Origin: Macrobrachium rosenbergii
Lineage: Eukaryota; Arthropoda; Malacostraca; Decapoda; Palaemonidae
Direction: 5' to 3'
DNA: 64,000 nucleotides
NCBI RefSeq assembly: GCF_040412425.1
Contig: NC_089782.1
Location: forward strand, 25,568,122 to 25,632,121
A model generated the notes under the pieces. That model was not told the DNA's origin, made no database searches, and worked only from the letters and a program-made list of their open reading frames with translations. Numbering within the stretch: the stretch's first letter is position 1; each line of letters starts with the position of its first letter. Below, in pieces: positions 51,712 through 64,000 of the stretch. Made by a program: the position numbers and the translations under genes.

Positions 51712-51734
51712 CTCATCCATTACAAAGTCAAGGT
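51712..51734 (-). CDS. Coding microexon (23 nt), most 5' exon supported
   Basis: On the minus strand a pyrimidine-rich tract ending ttcttcag precedes 23 nt that end GATGAG before gtaacc. Two bases complete a codon begun in an upstream exon; the other seven codons read LDFVMDE. It leaves phase 0, as the next exon at 49603 requires. The preceding exon must end in phase 1 and I could not find it with confidence. Support is the good acceptor, a usable donor and phase fit; the small size keeps confidence moderate. Confidence 0.5.
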
Positions 51735-52518
51735 CTGAAGAAAAAGAGGCAAAGAAGGGAGGAGATACAATAAAGTAAGCTTTAAATCACAAGGAAACAA
51801 TACACCCACCCTCATACAGAAGGGATATTGTAGCAATGAAGGAAAACATGAGCAGATAAAGAATTATTAACTATGGTGATAGAGAATTAGCGGGAGTTAT
51901 GGTTGACTAGCAGGGGTTATGAGGCTGTCTAGGTGAAAGAGGATACTTTCCAGCTAAGCTGCACTACGCTCAGAATATCTACAGATGAGATGTAGTAAGA
52001 CCACCTTTTTAAAGCAGTGGAAGAAATGATGACAAGACTAAGGGTTAGGTCACTGATGAGATGAACCTTAAGTTAATCTTGTTATGTACGTTAAATATAA
52101 AACACATCTCCAACTATGAAAGTAATTCCATACATGGATGGATAAAACCAACCTAAAGCATTTGTAACAAAGCTCAAGAATGTAAAACTTCAAAAGATCT
52201 AACAATTTCATTACAAATGTCACTGCAATTAAAATCTGTCTTTAAACAATAGTACTGTATATTTCAGAAGGAGTCCTGTAGAATACGTATCATTAAAAAT
52301 TAGGACAGAATCAGTGGAGTTTCACTTATACACAGTTTTTTCTGATTTTCTAGTAATTCCTTTCTTTGTAGGGAAAGATCACATAACAATTATCCTACAA
52401 TCATTTCATACAAAGGCAGACATAAAAACATTTGGGAATTTCTTCATTTTACTAATAAAAATATACAATTAAGTTTAAAAGCAAACACAACTAAAACATG
52501 GCCATTGATGTACCCCTG

Positions 52519-52822
52519 AAGTTCAATACAGTATAGTATCAACATAAGTCGCGAGATGTACTGGATTATAAAGCAGTTTCTGACTGTATTCATGTGGTGT
52601 TGGCAGGTGTGAAAGTGGTTTTCAGGATTAGGGGATGGTTCTCTGGTACTCGTTGCTGATTGTTTGGTGCCTCACCAATCAATGACGTGTGCCACAGAAC
52701 CATCCCTATACAGTAGCCATAAAACCATTTTCATCTCTGCCACCTCCACAAATACTATCAGAACTGCTGTATAATTTAGTACATCTCTAATTTTTGTTGA
52801 TACCATGCTGTGCTGAACTGCA
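52519..52822. mobile_element. Foldback element with almost no loop
   Basis: A head-to-head inverted repeat centred at about 52670. The centre is ATTGTTTGGTGCCTCACCAA followed by TCAAT. Shared arm words reading inward are TATCAACA, GAGATGTACT, GCAGTT.TGA, GGGATGGTTCT and TGATTG. Arms are about 150 bp and moderately diverged. Confidence 0.75.
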
Positions 52823-53832
52823 ATAAAAGTCACTGCCATGTTTTACATTTCCTTTTATTTATAAAAGAATGTATAATTATATAAGTAAAATGAAGATGCT
52901 CATGTGTCTGTCTATACCCTTTTTCTTATGAAATTATTACAGGGCAATTATTACACAACCTTTCCCCCCACAGGGAAAGGAATTGCCAGAAAAAAATACT
53001 TTATTATAACTTAAACTACACTAATGCCAAAGTAGTTTTAATAAAATTAAATGACTCTAATATTAATTATTATTATTTTTATTCAAAAGATGAACCCTAT
53101 TCATAATGAACAAGCCCACAAGGCTGTTGACTTGAAATTTAAGCTTCCACCAAACAAAAACTCACAACTGCATGGGAACTAATAAAAAGGAAATCAACTT
53201 GTTGTTACAAAATGCTTTCATGATAGTAGAGGGAGGAGCCTGCACAAGACAGCTAGGCCAAATCTTAAATTATTTTTCTGTTACAAAACATAATTAAAAA
53301 ATTCTCTCGAGGACTATTTGGCTTTCTTATCAATAAAGATATAAATGCAGAAAACTTCAAACCATCTGCCTAGCTTCCAAAATCAATTAGCTTAATAATG
53401 GAAGCTGATTTTGTTCTCAAAACTTCCTATTTTTAATACTGTGTACAGTATTTTGTTAAAACACAATTGCAGATTGTTTTTCTATTACTACTTCAACATC
53501 AACACCAATGATGAATATACTGTAACAAATACATTTTCAGATTAAGAGTATTAGTACACAAAAGTCAATCTACACTTCATTTTTAAAGAAAAGGGAAACT
53601 ATATTCTAGCTTCTCAAATGTAAATCTCTCTTCATATCCATTTACTATGGCATAGTCAAAATACTGTACTTAAATACTAATAAAAGATCATTTCACCTAT
53701 GAATTACTTGAACATCTATGGATAGTAACCTGCAAAATAAATACAAATATTACATTGCAATAATATAAATTTGTCTTTAATCTTCTCCATGGCTCTCAAA
53801 TAAAACTTTTCTGACAATGGTAAGCAAATGAA

Positions 53833-53948
<116 letters not shown>

Positions 53949-56900
53949 AGCTACATTGTACAGTGAATTACCACTGGTGCAAAACAAATTTCATTTAATC
54001 ACAAACATACCGGATAACATGCATGCAAAAAAAAAAAAAAAACGGAATAAAAGGGGTTTACCAAAGCTTAAAAGATCCTCATCTAATGAGTAATACAACT
54101 GTTTTCTAATGTACATAAGCAGAGTACCGTACATCATCTCTGCAGTGCATTTCACATAAACCCATCACATCACTTGAGGACTTCGTGAGTAACGCACGCT
54201 CTTATTCCAATCTCCTCAGCTTGAAGTAAGAGCTTATCTAAGACTGCATGCAAATATGAAACTCTACAAATTTACATTATTCAAACTGCAGATGATTGTT
54301 CTCATCCTCCACTGATAGACTGGTAAACTCTCTTACCAACTCACTGACATTCATTTACTTTGGCTTCAATGGATATAGGAGTCACTGATTTTAACAAACC
54401 CCTTAATCCATTAGTACAAATGCTGTGAATCACTCACAGCATTTTAGCATTTCAAGTGGAAACAGAAGTGAAAGTGAGAGTCATCCTTTGCCCATGCCCT
54501 CTCATGCTGAGGATAACTGGACGTAGAAGTGCCAGCGATCTAAGGCAAGCAATTAAGTAAAAACTAGCCAGTTTATTCAATACCTTAAATAATATGCAGT
54601 TGTCGTGTATAGTCTAAGAAGTAAAGCTCCTTAGTTTTAACATCTATAATGTATGGAAGTTGCACTGGTTTTAAAACCTGCATTAGGCCAATTAATGAAA
54701 TTGGCTGAAATGAACTTGGTGGACAGACCCTGACATAACCACCATGGTATAAAGGTAGAGCACAAGGAAACTAACTAATTTGACATTGACTATAAACCAG
54801 TTAAGAGCTCTGTACATAGCTACAAACGTTAATGAAAACTACAGTTTACATTTATCCCAAAAAGCAGTCAAATGATACACTAGTGATTAGTTTAATTACA
54901 GTAATTGTATTTCTTATTTATGTACTTACTGACATAAAACTGCTGGAACACTAACAATCATTTACTCTCTCAAAGTCAACACAGTTATGACGTACAGTAC
55001 TTCAAGGTCTAAGTAACATGAAGAGAAATAAAAGTCAACAACAGCAAGTTTCTATAGTATATCAAACAGTAGTGGGTCTGAGCAACCAAGGGCAAGCAAC
55101 AGTAATGTCTCTAAAAAGGCTCTGGGATAGGAAACACACCAAATAATATAAATACCAAAGTAAAAAATAAAAAAAACAACAAAAAGAGAGGAATATACAG
55201 TATATCCTGCTGCTTAAACATCTAAATTACAGAAGAAAAACCAAACACCCAAAGGGAACGGTGGGAAAGGTGTACTTACATCAACCTCAGCCTAAATTCG
55301 TCCCAGGGAATTTACGGGGCACAAAAACAAAACGAAAAAAAACAGGATGAGATGTCAACGGAAGACTCTACTATGGGGTAATGGGGAATGTTGGAACACG
55401 TAAAAACAACAGCAGTTAGTTACTTACAATGCCTATTATAATAATACCTGAGCCAAGAGGGACTCTTCAATCCTAAAGATAACACAAAATATAAGTTAAT
55501 AAAAATGGTAAAACAGCACAACAACTCTGGTTAAGGTCATGTACTGGTCACTTTTCTTCAATTAATTTTTAACACACACACAAATGAGATATAAAAAAAG
55601 TCAATCATTAATTTCTAACTGTGGTGATATTCATGCTGGCAGTAAGTACCATGCACACATCAGGCCTCAACAGTCACTTGAATATATATAAAATTTAGGA
55701 GAAATATTTAACTAGACTACTCTTATGTGTGGTATTTTACAGCTTGGTAAACTCCAGTATAGTACCAATGATTTCTCATTTCATTTTTTTATAACAAACA
55801 TTTATGGTTTAGAATGATTTTATTAAAGAAAACAAACTAAACAACCCAACAATAAATAAAACTACTAATATTTGACTTTTCTACTATGTAAAACAAACAA
55901 AAATTTGAAAGCTCTCACCCTTCAAAAATTCTAACTTCTTAAATAAAGTATCACTTTTTAAATTGCAGTTTATGATTTTTTAATAATGTGCCGAAAACTA
56001 TGACAGTTCCCTATAGTGCTGGATATGAAAACATATCATCCACAAATTACTGTTACCGATACTTACTGAGAACTGCTAGAACTAAAATATCCTAGCTATT
56101 CTTCTAGTCATCACACCTACCAAGAATTTCTCTGACAGCCAGCAATAACACAAAGCATATGCTGTTATTACAAATTACATTTCATAGCTATGGGCCCTCC
56201 AACAATGCAAGAAATCTATTTCAAGGGAATGCAGATCTGGAAATTCAAAGGTTAACTGTATTTCTGAAATACTCTCTATATTCCCTTCAATTAACAAGGT
56301 GTGCATACACTAAAGGGTTACATACCTATATACAGCCCCTATATGTAAGTATGAAAACAAAACCTTATTTTAAGGAATAGCTAAAAATTCTAGCATATTG
56401 TACCACTTGTCTAGTCTTTTAACCATGCAGAAAAATAATCCCATGCTTTCTTATACAGTATTTTGAAATTAAGTTTAGAAATATTAATAAAACTTCAGTC
56501 TTGAATAAAAGACACATCCTTTGAAATTTACATCAAATTACCGCAACTAAAAGACAAACAAATGCCATACCCATCAGTTCTATCTTTCTTCAATAAGCTT
56601 TTAAATGTAATCAATGATACAGCTATGGTCTGATGCCAACTTTACTGAGAATGCTAACAACTTTCCCTCTCCTTCACAGATTACTAATCACTAACAAGTA
56701 CCGACCATCCCTGCCCAAGAAAATATGTTAGTTACCATTTCCTAACAAAACGAATAGCAATGTAACTTTCAATTTCACCTGCTAATGAATAGATTGCATT
56801 AGTAATACACAAGCAAAATTACATAATCTTTTCAAAGACTTTTTCTCAAAAATATGCTGAACAGTTAATACGTACGGCATTCTCTACCAACGGAAACTGG

Positions 56901-57322
56901 ATCATGAGAGAAGGCCACCAAGGTTATAAGATTTACAGTTACTACTGTACTCAACAGTAAAGGTTTATCTGGGCTCGTGAACCCTACAGCATACAAAACT
57001 GATTTCAGAATCTAAGTTTGAAATTGAGAATTAAATACCTATTGCCAATGTCTGACTGTGACAATATTTGCCAAATGCCCTCAATCTTCTTAGTGCATTT
57101 TCTTTACAATTTCCACAATTAGCTTTTATCTTTTATTCTGATTGCATAGTTATGTCATTAAATGCAATTTAATTTTAAAAATCTAGTAAAATGCTTCAAA
57201 ATGTATCTTCCTATAATCCTGTAAACTGCAATTCACCAGAATTATCTGTTTGTAAATTTTATCTTAGCCCTGATTAACAATACTAATAATCATTATATGG
57301 TAATCTCATAAAAAATGCAGGA

Positions 57323-57555
57323 TTACAAACTCTTAAAAATTGATGAAACTCATTCCTTCTTTATAGAAAATGGAATAAATAAAAGAAAATTTTCAGGTAC
57401 TATGTATTCACATGGTAGCAGACCACCTCATGGAAGGAGGATCTCTTACCATGATGAACTCTGCTCACCATATACTCTACATATAGTATCTGAAAATTTT
57501 CTTATTTCATTCCATTTTCTCTCAAGAAGGAAATGGGTGCTTTCAAAAAGCTTGT
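57323..57555. mobile_element. Foldback element, arms about 80 bp
   Basis: Left arm 57323-57407 and right arm 57480-57555 share, reading inward, TTACAA.CT, TTCCTTCTT, AGAAAATGGAAT and AAGAAAATTTTCAG.TACTAT. The loop of about 70 nt is GC-richer. Confidence 0.7.
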
Positions 57556-60084
57556 AAGTAAAAAATATTTCTTCAAATACATTTTCAATACTCTTAATAA
57601 ACTCTAATCCTATATTTAGAAGGGAACTTTCTGGTGGTAATTTTGAGGACATATTTCATCTCTGTAAGCCTTATAATGGATTAAGGGGGATGGGGACCTA
57701 AGGTGTTTTCTATAATTGAGAAAGATTAAAATGTTTTCTTTATATCATCTGAGGATACTTGTCTTAATGACAATGCCTTTTAACACTCCACAGTATTAGT
57801 ATTACAAGTTAGATTAACAAGACTTCCTAATCAAATTCTTACTTTCATAGGGCTCTGCCTAAAGACTTGTTTATAAATGAGAGGTTTAATTGAAGCAAGG
57901 TGAAGTTTGAGAGCTAGGTGAGAGAAGCCAAAAGGAACAGATGAAAAGTAAAAGGTAGAGAGTAATGCAGATGGGGCAGAAGGGCAACTGGTACCCCCTA
58001 CAGATTACTCATACAGACAGTGGGATCCAATCCCACAAATATAAACAAGGTGGGGTTCATAGGGCTCAATACTGCCTGTGTTTATTGGCTTTATCAAAAT
58101 ATGTGCATACTTATAGAAAACATTACTATGTGCCTAAGGTGGATGGAGGAGGTGGTTTATTATAGCAGATATCAATTAAACAAATATTTAGTTAATACTG
58201 GAAAAAAGGGACTTGAATTATCAAAATCTGCCTGCAAGAATTGCAGACTTCCACTTTAAGGCCTATCAATACATACTGTCATTAGATTTGTATGATTATC
58301 TAGAAGAAGCTCTCCCATTTCTACAACAACAATTGCATTTTGGGAAGAGCAGAATGCTCTGGTACAGAAACACATTCTTGGTGCAAGTAAGCTGACTCTG
58401 GTGCATAGACACTGTATCCAATTATTATTGTTAATAATAGCAGTAAATATAATATTAACTTTACTAACTCAAATAACCCATGCTCCAAGAGATCCTGTAT
58501 CTGTATTCAGAACATTCCAATGATCACTTAATCACATGAGGTCTACTTACAATCACAAAATAGTACTCAGATTATGTACACCCATACTTGAAAAATCTTA
58601 CATGACACATCCCCCTGCCCCCGTCCCATGCTCTTTCTTTGTTACATAGAGAGAAGTCTGCCAGATCTGCATGCCTTTTTACAACTTGAAAGTTTATTTT
58701 TCACATTTTTAATAGTAATGCTTCTTATTATGTCTCTAAAATAAGCTAATGCACTAAATATATATATATATTGTATAAAAACATATAATAAAGGTTATAG
58801 CCACTGCTGACATATTAAATGTCCATTAACTGAAGAAAAACAAGAGGGCAAAATCTTCAAATATACTGACAGATAAATTAATTTCTTGGTAGAAAATGCT
58901 TTGCAGAATTAATACTCAACATTATCAGTCAAGCCTTTCACTCTTCACATCAAGCAGCAACTGAAAATCTCACATAAAAGTGGATGAAAGTTTCTTACAT
59001 AAAAAAATTCTTTATGTATTTGTGTAAGCTGTATATACAGTACATACACAAATAATACTGAAACATCCTGATTTTTCCTTATCATAATAAATATATCAAC
59101 CAGAGCTTTGGATGAATGCAAAGAAGTCTTGACGTATGAATGAAATTCCTTTTGTAAGTGAAATACTGATTTTTAAGCAAAAAGAAAATACCACTGGAAC
59201 TGATTTACTAGAAGCACTGAATTGGTAAACCACTGACGTTATAAGTATACAGTAATTTAATTTTCATATAAAACTCTAAAAACTTCATTATGGTAATAAA
59301 AAATATTAATAGCACCACTGAAGTTTTCTTTAATCAGGAAAAGGTTAAAACGGATAAGCACCACATTTCAGAGAGTGGGAGAAAGAGAGAGAGAGAGCAC
59401 TTTAAAATACTGAAATATAAGTTGATCATACATTCTAATCATATGCAAACCAAGATAAAATGAAGCATAAAGTATATGAATAATACTGTAAAAAAAAAAA
59501 AACTTACCATCAGTTTTGATCTAAATTCTGACACAAGAATACAGAGATGAAAATTTCTGTATGATTTTCCTTTCAACTCTGGTTTAGTGCTTGAATGGCC
59601 CATCTTCCAAACATTATCCTAATGCTACCTGATATCGAAATATTTTTTCTACACCTGATGTCATTTAACATCATAGGACTCTCGAGAATGAAATTTACAT
59701 GTCAACTGATGTCATCAAGACTATAAAGGTTTAATCTGTAGTATTCCTTCCTCAATCTCAATCAAGATCTGAAAACTTTTCCATCAGTTTAAAGTCAGTT
59801 TTACCCTGCCTACAAATTTATTATTTGGGTACTAAACATCTTAGGGGTCTTGATTTCTTTCTTGAAAGCTTTGTTAACCTTTGCCTTCTCTTTAATATGT
59901 TCTGATGGTTGGCATCATCATATAATGTGAAATAAACATGTTCATAATATCTCAATCATAACATTTGAAAAACATCAACTTATTTCATCTGATACCAACT
60001 TGAAGGACTAACACAAATCATCATGGCATGTAGACTAAATCCCGCCCCTCTCCTTATGGTTACACAAAACACAATTCAATAGCA

Positions 60085-60523
60085 CTACTATCCATTTCGG
60101 GAACCACAAGTCATTGTTTTCCTCAAATATCTTTCAAACTAATTATTTGATCGAATTGGTATTTTGACATGGTGTACAAGACACCTCCTGCTAATTTTTG
60201 GTAATACAGTGCATTATAGTCGCATAAGTCAGCAGATGGGGAGGCCTGGAAAATGGGTTGAGGGAGGGATGAGGAGGGGAAGGAGGAGGGAAGAACAGGA
60301 TGGGGATAAAGGATGTTCAAATGCATAATTTGGCAATGTGAAGCAACACCATGTAAGTCAGGAGTAAGTGCCTTAACTAAAACCATTTGACAATGCACTA
60401 TATTACCAAAAATTAGCAGGAGGTGGCTTGTACACTAAGGCAAAGTACCATTTCGATCAAATAACTAGTTTGAAAGATATTTGGGAAAAATTATGACTCA
60501 TGGTCTCTGAAATGGATAGTAAG
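60085..60523. mobile_element. Foldback element, arms about 135 bp
   Basis: Left arm about 60085-60215 and right arm about 60391-60523 share, reading inward, ACTATCCATTTC, AATATCTTTCAAACTA, TTATTTGATCGAA, TGGTGTACAAG-like and ACCTCCTGCTAATTTTTGGT plus AATA. The 175-nt loop is purine-rich (GAGGAGGGGAAGGAGGAGGG). Flanking duplication not established. Confidence 0.85.
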
Positions 60524-61083
60524 TGGTTGCTGCTGGTTAAGTTGCATATGGGAGTGCGAGAAAATGAGAATAGGCAGCAAGGTAATAATCACACAAAATT
60601 GTGCTACATCTATAACATCAAAAGAGAATAAAAAAATAAGAGTGTATCTGCAAGTATAAAGTTAGCAGGGATTCCCCCTTTTCAACTGATCTTTCCAGTA
60701 AACCTATAAAAAATATTTTAATGGAAAAAGAATCTGAACATTGTAAATAGTGACTTCACTCCAAAACAAACCTCCAATTTACCAATCCTATAATCATTAT
60801 AATCATGTGCATGGAGATCTAAGAAGAGTACACCAGATTACATCTGGTTCCCTATTTAAATGGCATTTCTGCAATTAGTTCAGAAAAACACACTAAACTT
60901 TTAAGCAACATGGCAGTACAAAAGCTAAGAGTGATAATATAATTAATCGGAATTCTCAAGCCATCAATATGCACACAGATTGCAAGCACTTCTCAAAAAC
61001 ATGCAAGCTTAGCACTTACATGGAAATTATTTTCCCATGCTCAAGTTGAGGTTGCATCACCTTAAGAATTAATAGAAATTTCT

Positions 61084-61254
<171 letters not shown>

Positions 61255-61285
61255 TTTTGACTTTTGGAAATTAATTCTATGAATA

Positions 61286-61637
61286 CAGGCAGTCACCAGT
61301 TTATGATGGGTCCGGCTTACGACGTTCCGAGGTTACGATACTTTTCACATATTCATCAGAAATTATTTCCCGGTTTACGACACACGTTCCAGGGTTACGA
61401 CATGCCGTACGCCGATCCGACAGAAGAAATATGGCTCCAAAACAGCAGAATAATCAAAATTAGGAGGTTTTTTTCATGAAAAACTCAATAAAAATACAGT
61501 TTACATCGTTTTCAATACACCCAGAGCATTAAAAGTAAGGTTGTCTTAGGATTTTTGACGATTTTTTGGTTTACGACAATTTTCCATTTACAACACGGCG
61601 TAAGAACAGAAACCCCTAGTAAACCAGGGACTGCCTG
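61286..61637. mobile_element. TA-flanked MITE, same family as 20369
   Basis: Ends CAGGCAGTCACCAGTTTA and, read inward from the right, CAGGCAGTCCCTGGTTTA, with TA on both outer sides (61284-61285 and 61638-61639). The interior repeats GGTTACGAC/GGTTTACGAC words. TA target duplication suggests a Tc1/mariner-like mobiliser. The 71-codon frame inside it is not a gene. Confidence 0.8.
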
Positions 61638-62214
61638 TATGGCCTTGCCCTTAAAGGTATATAAGTTAACATTCCTGAAATCAAAAATACCATATAAGTC
61701 GCGGAAACCTTATTTAAATACTGCATCTTTCTGGGTTTAAGTAATGAAAAGAATAGATATCAGCATTTTCCCCCATTTTACTGACCCAAACACAATATGT
61801 TAATGAAGTGTGACAAAGTTTTACTAAAAACCATTACAAAATTTATGTGCAATACATTGCAAACCACTTATTCATGAATTTAAGACTTATTGTTGGTGCA
61901 AATTCAGTTATCTCATAGAATAAACTAGTTATTGAGGATCTGGTAAAAAAAGCGAGGTATGACTGCAGGAATCTACAATTGTCAAGAAGTAAGGCTTCGT
62001 AATTTACCTACAAAATTAAAAACAATAAATATTCTTAAATGAAAATATCACTTACATAAATTCCTGGTTTATTTATCTTATATACAAATCACTTTACATA
62101 ACACTGCCTGTGTCAAATATGCTGGTGAATCAACCTAACTTAAGTAACTTATTACCATTTGATGCATGTTCTCAAGTCACAAGGCAATTTAAATGTCAAC
62201 ACTTTTATTTCATA

Positions 62215-62690
62215 TGATTTGATAAAATTTACTTAGCTTGCTTTGGGGTTGGTGGTTATTCTCACCACTTATACTTTTAGCAGGCCCATTTCTCATGGTC
62301 TCTGTTCAATTCCAGTATCTACAACTTCTTTTTCTATGATTTTCATGAAACTTAATTGGTAAGTAATTTAGGGTGGGTCAATAATTGCCCCAAATATTTT
62401 GACAGCCTATTTTTTCAGCCTAAGGTCCCATTAAAGGTAGACACTTTTTTTTCCTTTTAATGAAACTTTGTAGGTAGGTAGTGCAAGGATTGGTAATTAT
62501 AAAAAATTTTGTAACTTAAGGATTGGTGATTATTTTCAAAATTTGTTAACTAAGAAATTTTTTTGAGGTCCCACATCAATTCAAAGGCCCAAATTTAATC
62601 TCCTGATTTTAAAGAAACTTATTGGATAACTACCTAGGGGGTTGGTGATAATTTTTCAATTTTTAAATTTTTTTTTACAATGACGTATTG
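62215..62690. repeat. Diverged tandem repeat, about 115-150 bp period
   Basis: Related blocks near 62215, 62347, 62462 and 62609 share GAAACTT..TTGG(T/A), a GGTTGGTGATTATTTTCAA-like word and (in two) AGGTCCCA. Diverged, with unequal unit lengths. Confidence 0.55.
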
Positions 62691-64000
62691 TTTTAACAAA
62701 CACTAAACCATAACATAACCTTTCTCGGTGTGAAATGATTCCAGCCACTCCTATAAAAAAAAAAAGGACCCAAGCCTTTGTTCCTTTGGCCCAGCAGAGA
62801 AAGAAGATGCCATTTCTTTGTGGCCATTCCTATGGCCCCGTCGTATTCTGACTAGTTTCTACCAGTCACAGATACATGTTATTGCTTTCAAATTTGAGGG
62901 AGTACAGATAACTTTGTTTCAAGTCCTGACTGATGTTGAAAAAGGAATCACTCCAGACAAAACTACACAACAACAGACTTGGAAGCTATTTGGTGAGATG
63001 GTTAAAAATCCATTGTACAGTATATCTAGATCTGGTGGGCAATGTGGTTCCTAACCCTTGCTGAATGATAAAACCAAAGTTTACTTATGATATTTTGCCA
63101 AACTCAAAAGGAAGAGACTTTCTAATGCTTCTAAGAGACCATGAAGATATTTGCATCCCTGTCACAAAACCATATTATGAAGGAGAGAATCTAAAGTAAG
63201 AGAATACCTATCAATGTGGCTACTAAACTAATTTCACCTTCCTAAGATGATTTATTAAACACTGGCTGAGTAGCCCAACTTCCAACTACCACCTGAAGTA
63301 GTTACTTCAATTTGGATTATCAACAAAAAAGCTTTAGGCTTTATAAATGAATTATGATTTTTTGAGGGCTTATGATACCCATACATATTAATGCCGTACA
63401 GTAACAAGATATTCAGTAGAATTTTGATAACCATACATTATAAATTATTTTCTGAAAGGAATTACGTTCCTACACAAGCTTCTCTTCTCCGTACACTACA
63501 GATTTTGTTAATATATATTATTTGAAAATTTAGCAAATTCATCCAATGAAATACCAACAAATTCAAACCACATAACATAATACTGTACTCAACTGCTCAC
63601 ACTTCTACAACACCACAAGATTTCAAGCATTAACATAACAATATTTCATTTAAAAATGACAGATCCTGTCCTTAATAGTACAGCATTTATTCTTTACACT
63701 GCAACCACTCTTAACATACCTAATGTGTTGTTTTAAGCTAAACTTACAAAATTAATAAAAAGTAAATAAAAAAGTTCCTCTTCAAACTTTATACCTTTGA
63801 TTTTCAACTGTTTAAAAATGAAAATGGCATCTTGTAGCTTTTATCACTGCATGAAGCTTTACACCACACACAAGAGACAAAATAATCATGAATGCAATTA
63901 GACATGCTGTGTAAACTTTATTCATAAGTTCATTGGGTATAAAAAGTATGAAAAAATCTAAGCCTGCAAGAAATCCCCTTCTATTCCACAGAAAAATTAA

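Larger units (their letters stand above)
17136..51734 (-). other. Multi-exon protein-coding gene, C-terminal part; family not recognised
   Basis: Seven exons on the minus strand join with AG/GT borders and matching phases at all six junctions, giving 347 residues and a stop. The N-terminal visible third (exons at 51.7, 49.4 and 47.3 kb) looks folded and rich in aromatics (RSNYEYYARITGRILK, then EDWIFAFRYPP, then EKTWLQYESERWGLKF). The middle is low-complexity with a glycine run. Then comes a conserved-looking helix (LDELRQVNRYAESTKSLSY). The tail is Ser/Arg/Lys-rich with RRSSSK twice, typical of basophilic kinase sites. No signal peptide, membrane segment or catalytic motif is visible. Introns are about 2.0, 2.0, 4.7, 5.5, 10.2 and 9.1 kb. 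I infer a cytosolic or scaffold-type protein with a disordered, phosphorylatable C-terminus; this is weak. The gene start and further 5' exons lie above 51.7 kb or outside the window. Confidence 0.75.

Noticed and set aside
55280..55472. Two candidate microexons (12 nt at 55280-55291, AEVD; 25 nt at 55448-55472, IEESLLAQ) on the minus strand
   Set aside because: They have good splice borders and fit each other, but leave phase 0 while the exon at 51734 needs phase 1, so a link is missing. Worth testing with RNA data.
59507..59526. A 20-nt candidate microexon before GTAAG on the minus strand
   Set aside because: Phase does not fit the other candidates and such short matches arise by chance in AT-rich DNA.
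62818..63054. 78-codon plus frame
   Set aside because: Coding-like composition but no homology I recognise and no exon borders; left unassigned.

Overview
This is a eukaryotic nuclear window. It is AT-rich, dense in microsatellites and old transposons, and holds one widely spaced protein-coding gene. The organism is probably a decapod crustacean (shrimp, crab or crayfish). I infer this from very long (AT)n and (CT)n tracts, a DIRS1-like tyrosine-recombinase retrotransposon, a CsRn1-like Ty3/Gypsy element, and an interspersed repeat at 4412-4619/6131-6210 that I associate with decapod genomes from memory. No database search was possible. Nothing prokaryotic (operon, CRISPR, phage) is present.

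Layout. 1-4.2 kb: non-coding, with microsatellites. 4.2-6.2 kb: a pogo/Tigger transposase fragment, then an interspersed repeat cut in two by a degraded hAT transposon. 6.7-11.6 kb: a nearly full-length but decayed Ty3/Gypsy LTR retrotransposon with two LTRs and a 5-bp target-site duplication. 11.7-12.45 kb: a ~740-bp (AT)n block. 12.5-12.95 kb: a hAT-like non-autonomous element. 13.3-13.6 kb: a non-LTR retrotransposon remnant. 17.1-51.7 kb: a minus-strand gene with seven supported coding exons and introns of about 2 to 10 kb. 51.7-64 kb: no certain exon; foldback elements, a TA-flanked MITE, a 167-bp (CT)n tract and a diverged tandem repeat.

The host gene. Exons at 51712-51734, 49441-49603, 47329-47406, 42463-42671, 36872-36994, 26483-26636 and 17136-17431 (minus strand, listed 5' to 3') have AG/GT borders and fully compatible phases. 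They sum to 1046 nt, that is 2 nt plus 348 codons including the stop. The visible 347 residues are the C-terminal part; the 5' end is not resolved. I do not recognise the family. Its introns hold a broken DIRS element (with a MITE inside it), a hAT-like element, a non-LTR remnant, a tRNA-derived SINE and a foldback element.

I see no new biological system. The most informative items are the nested insertions (hAT in repeat, MITE in DIRS), the group of long inverted-repeat elements (four large ones between 34.7 and 60.5 kb, a small one at 21.9 kb), the two copies of one TA-flanked MITE family, and the unidentified conserved-looking gene.
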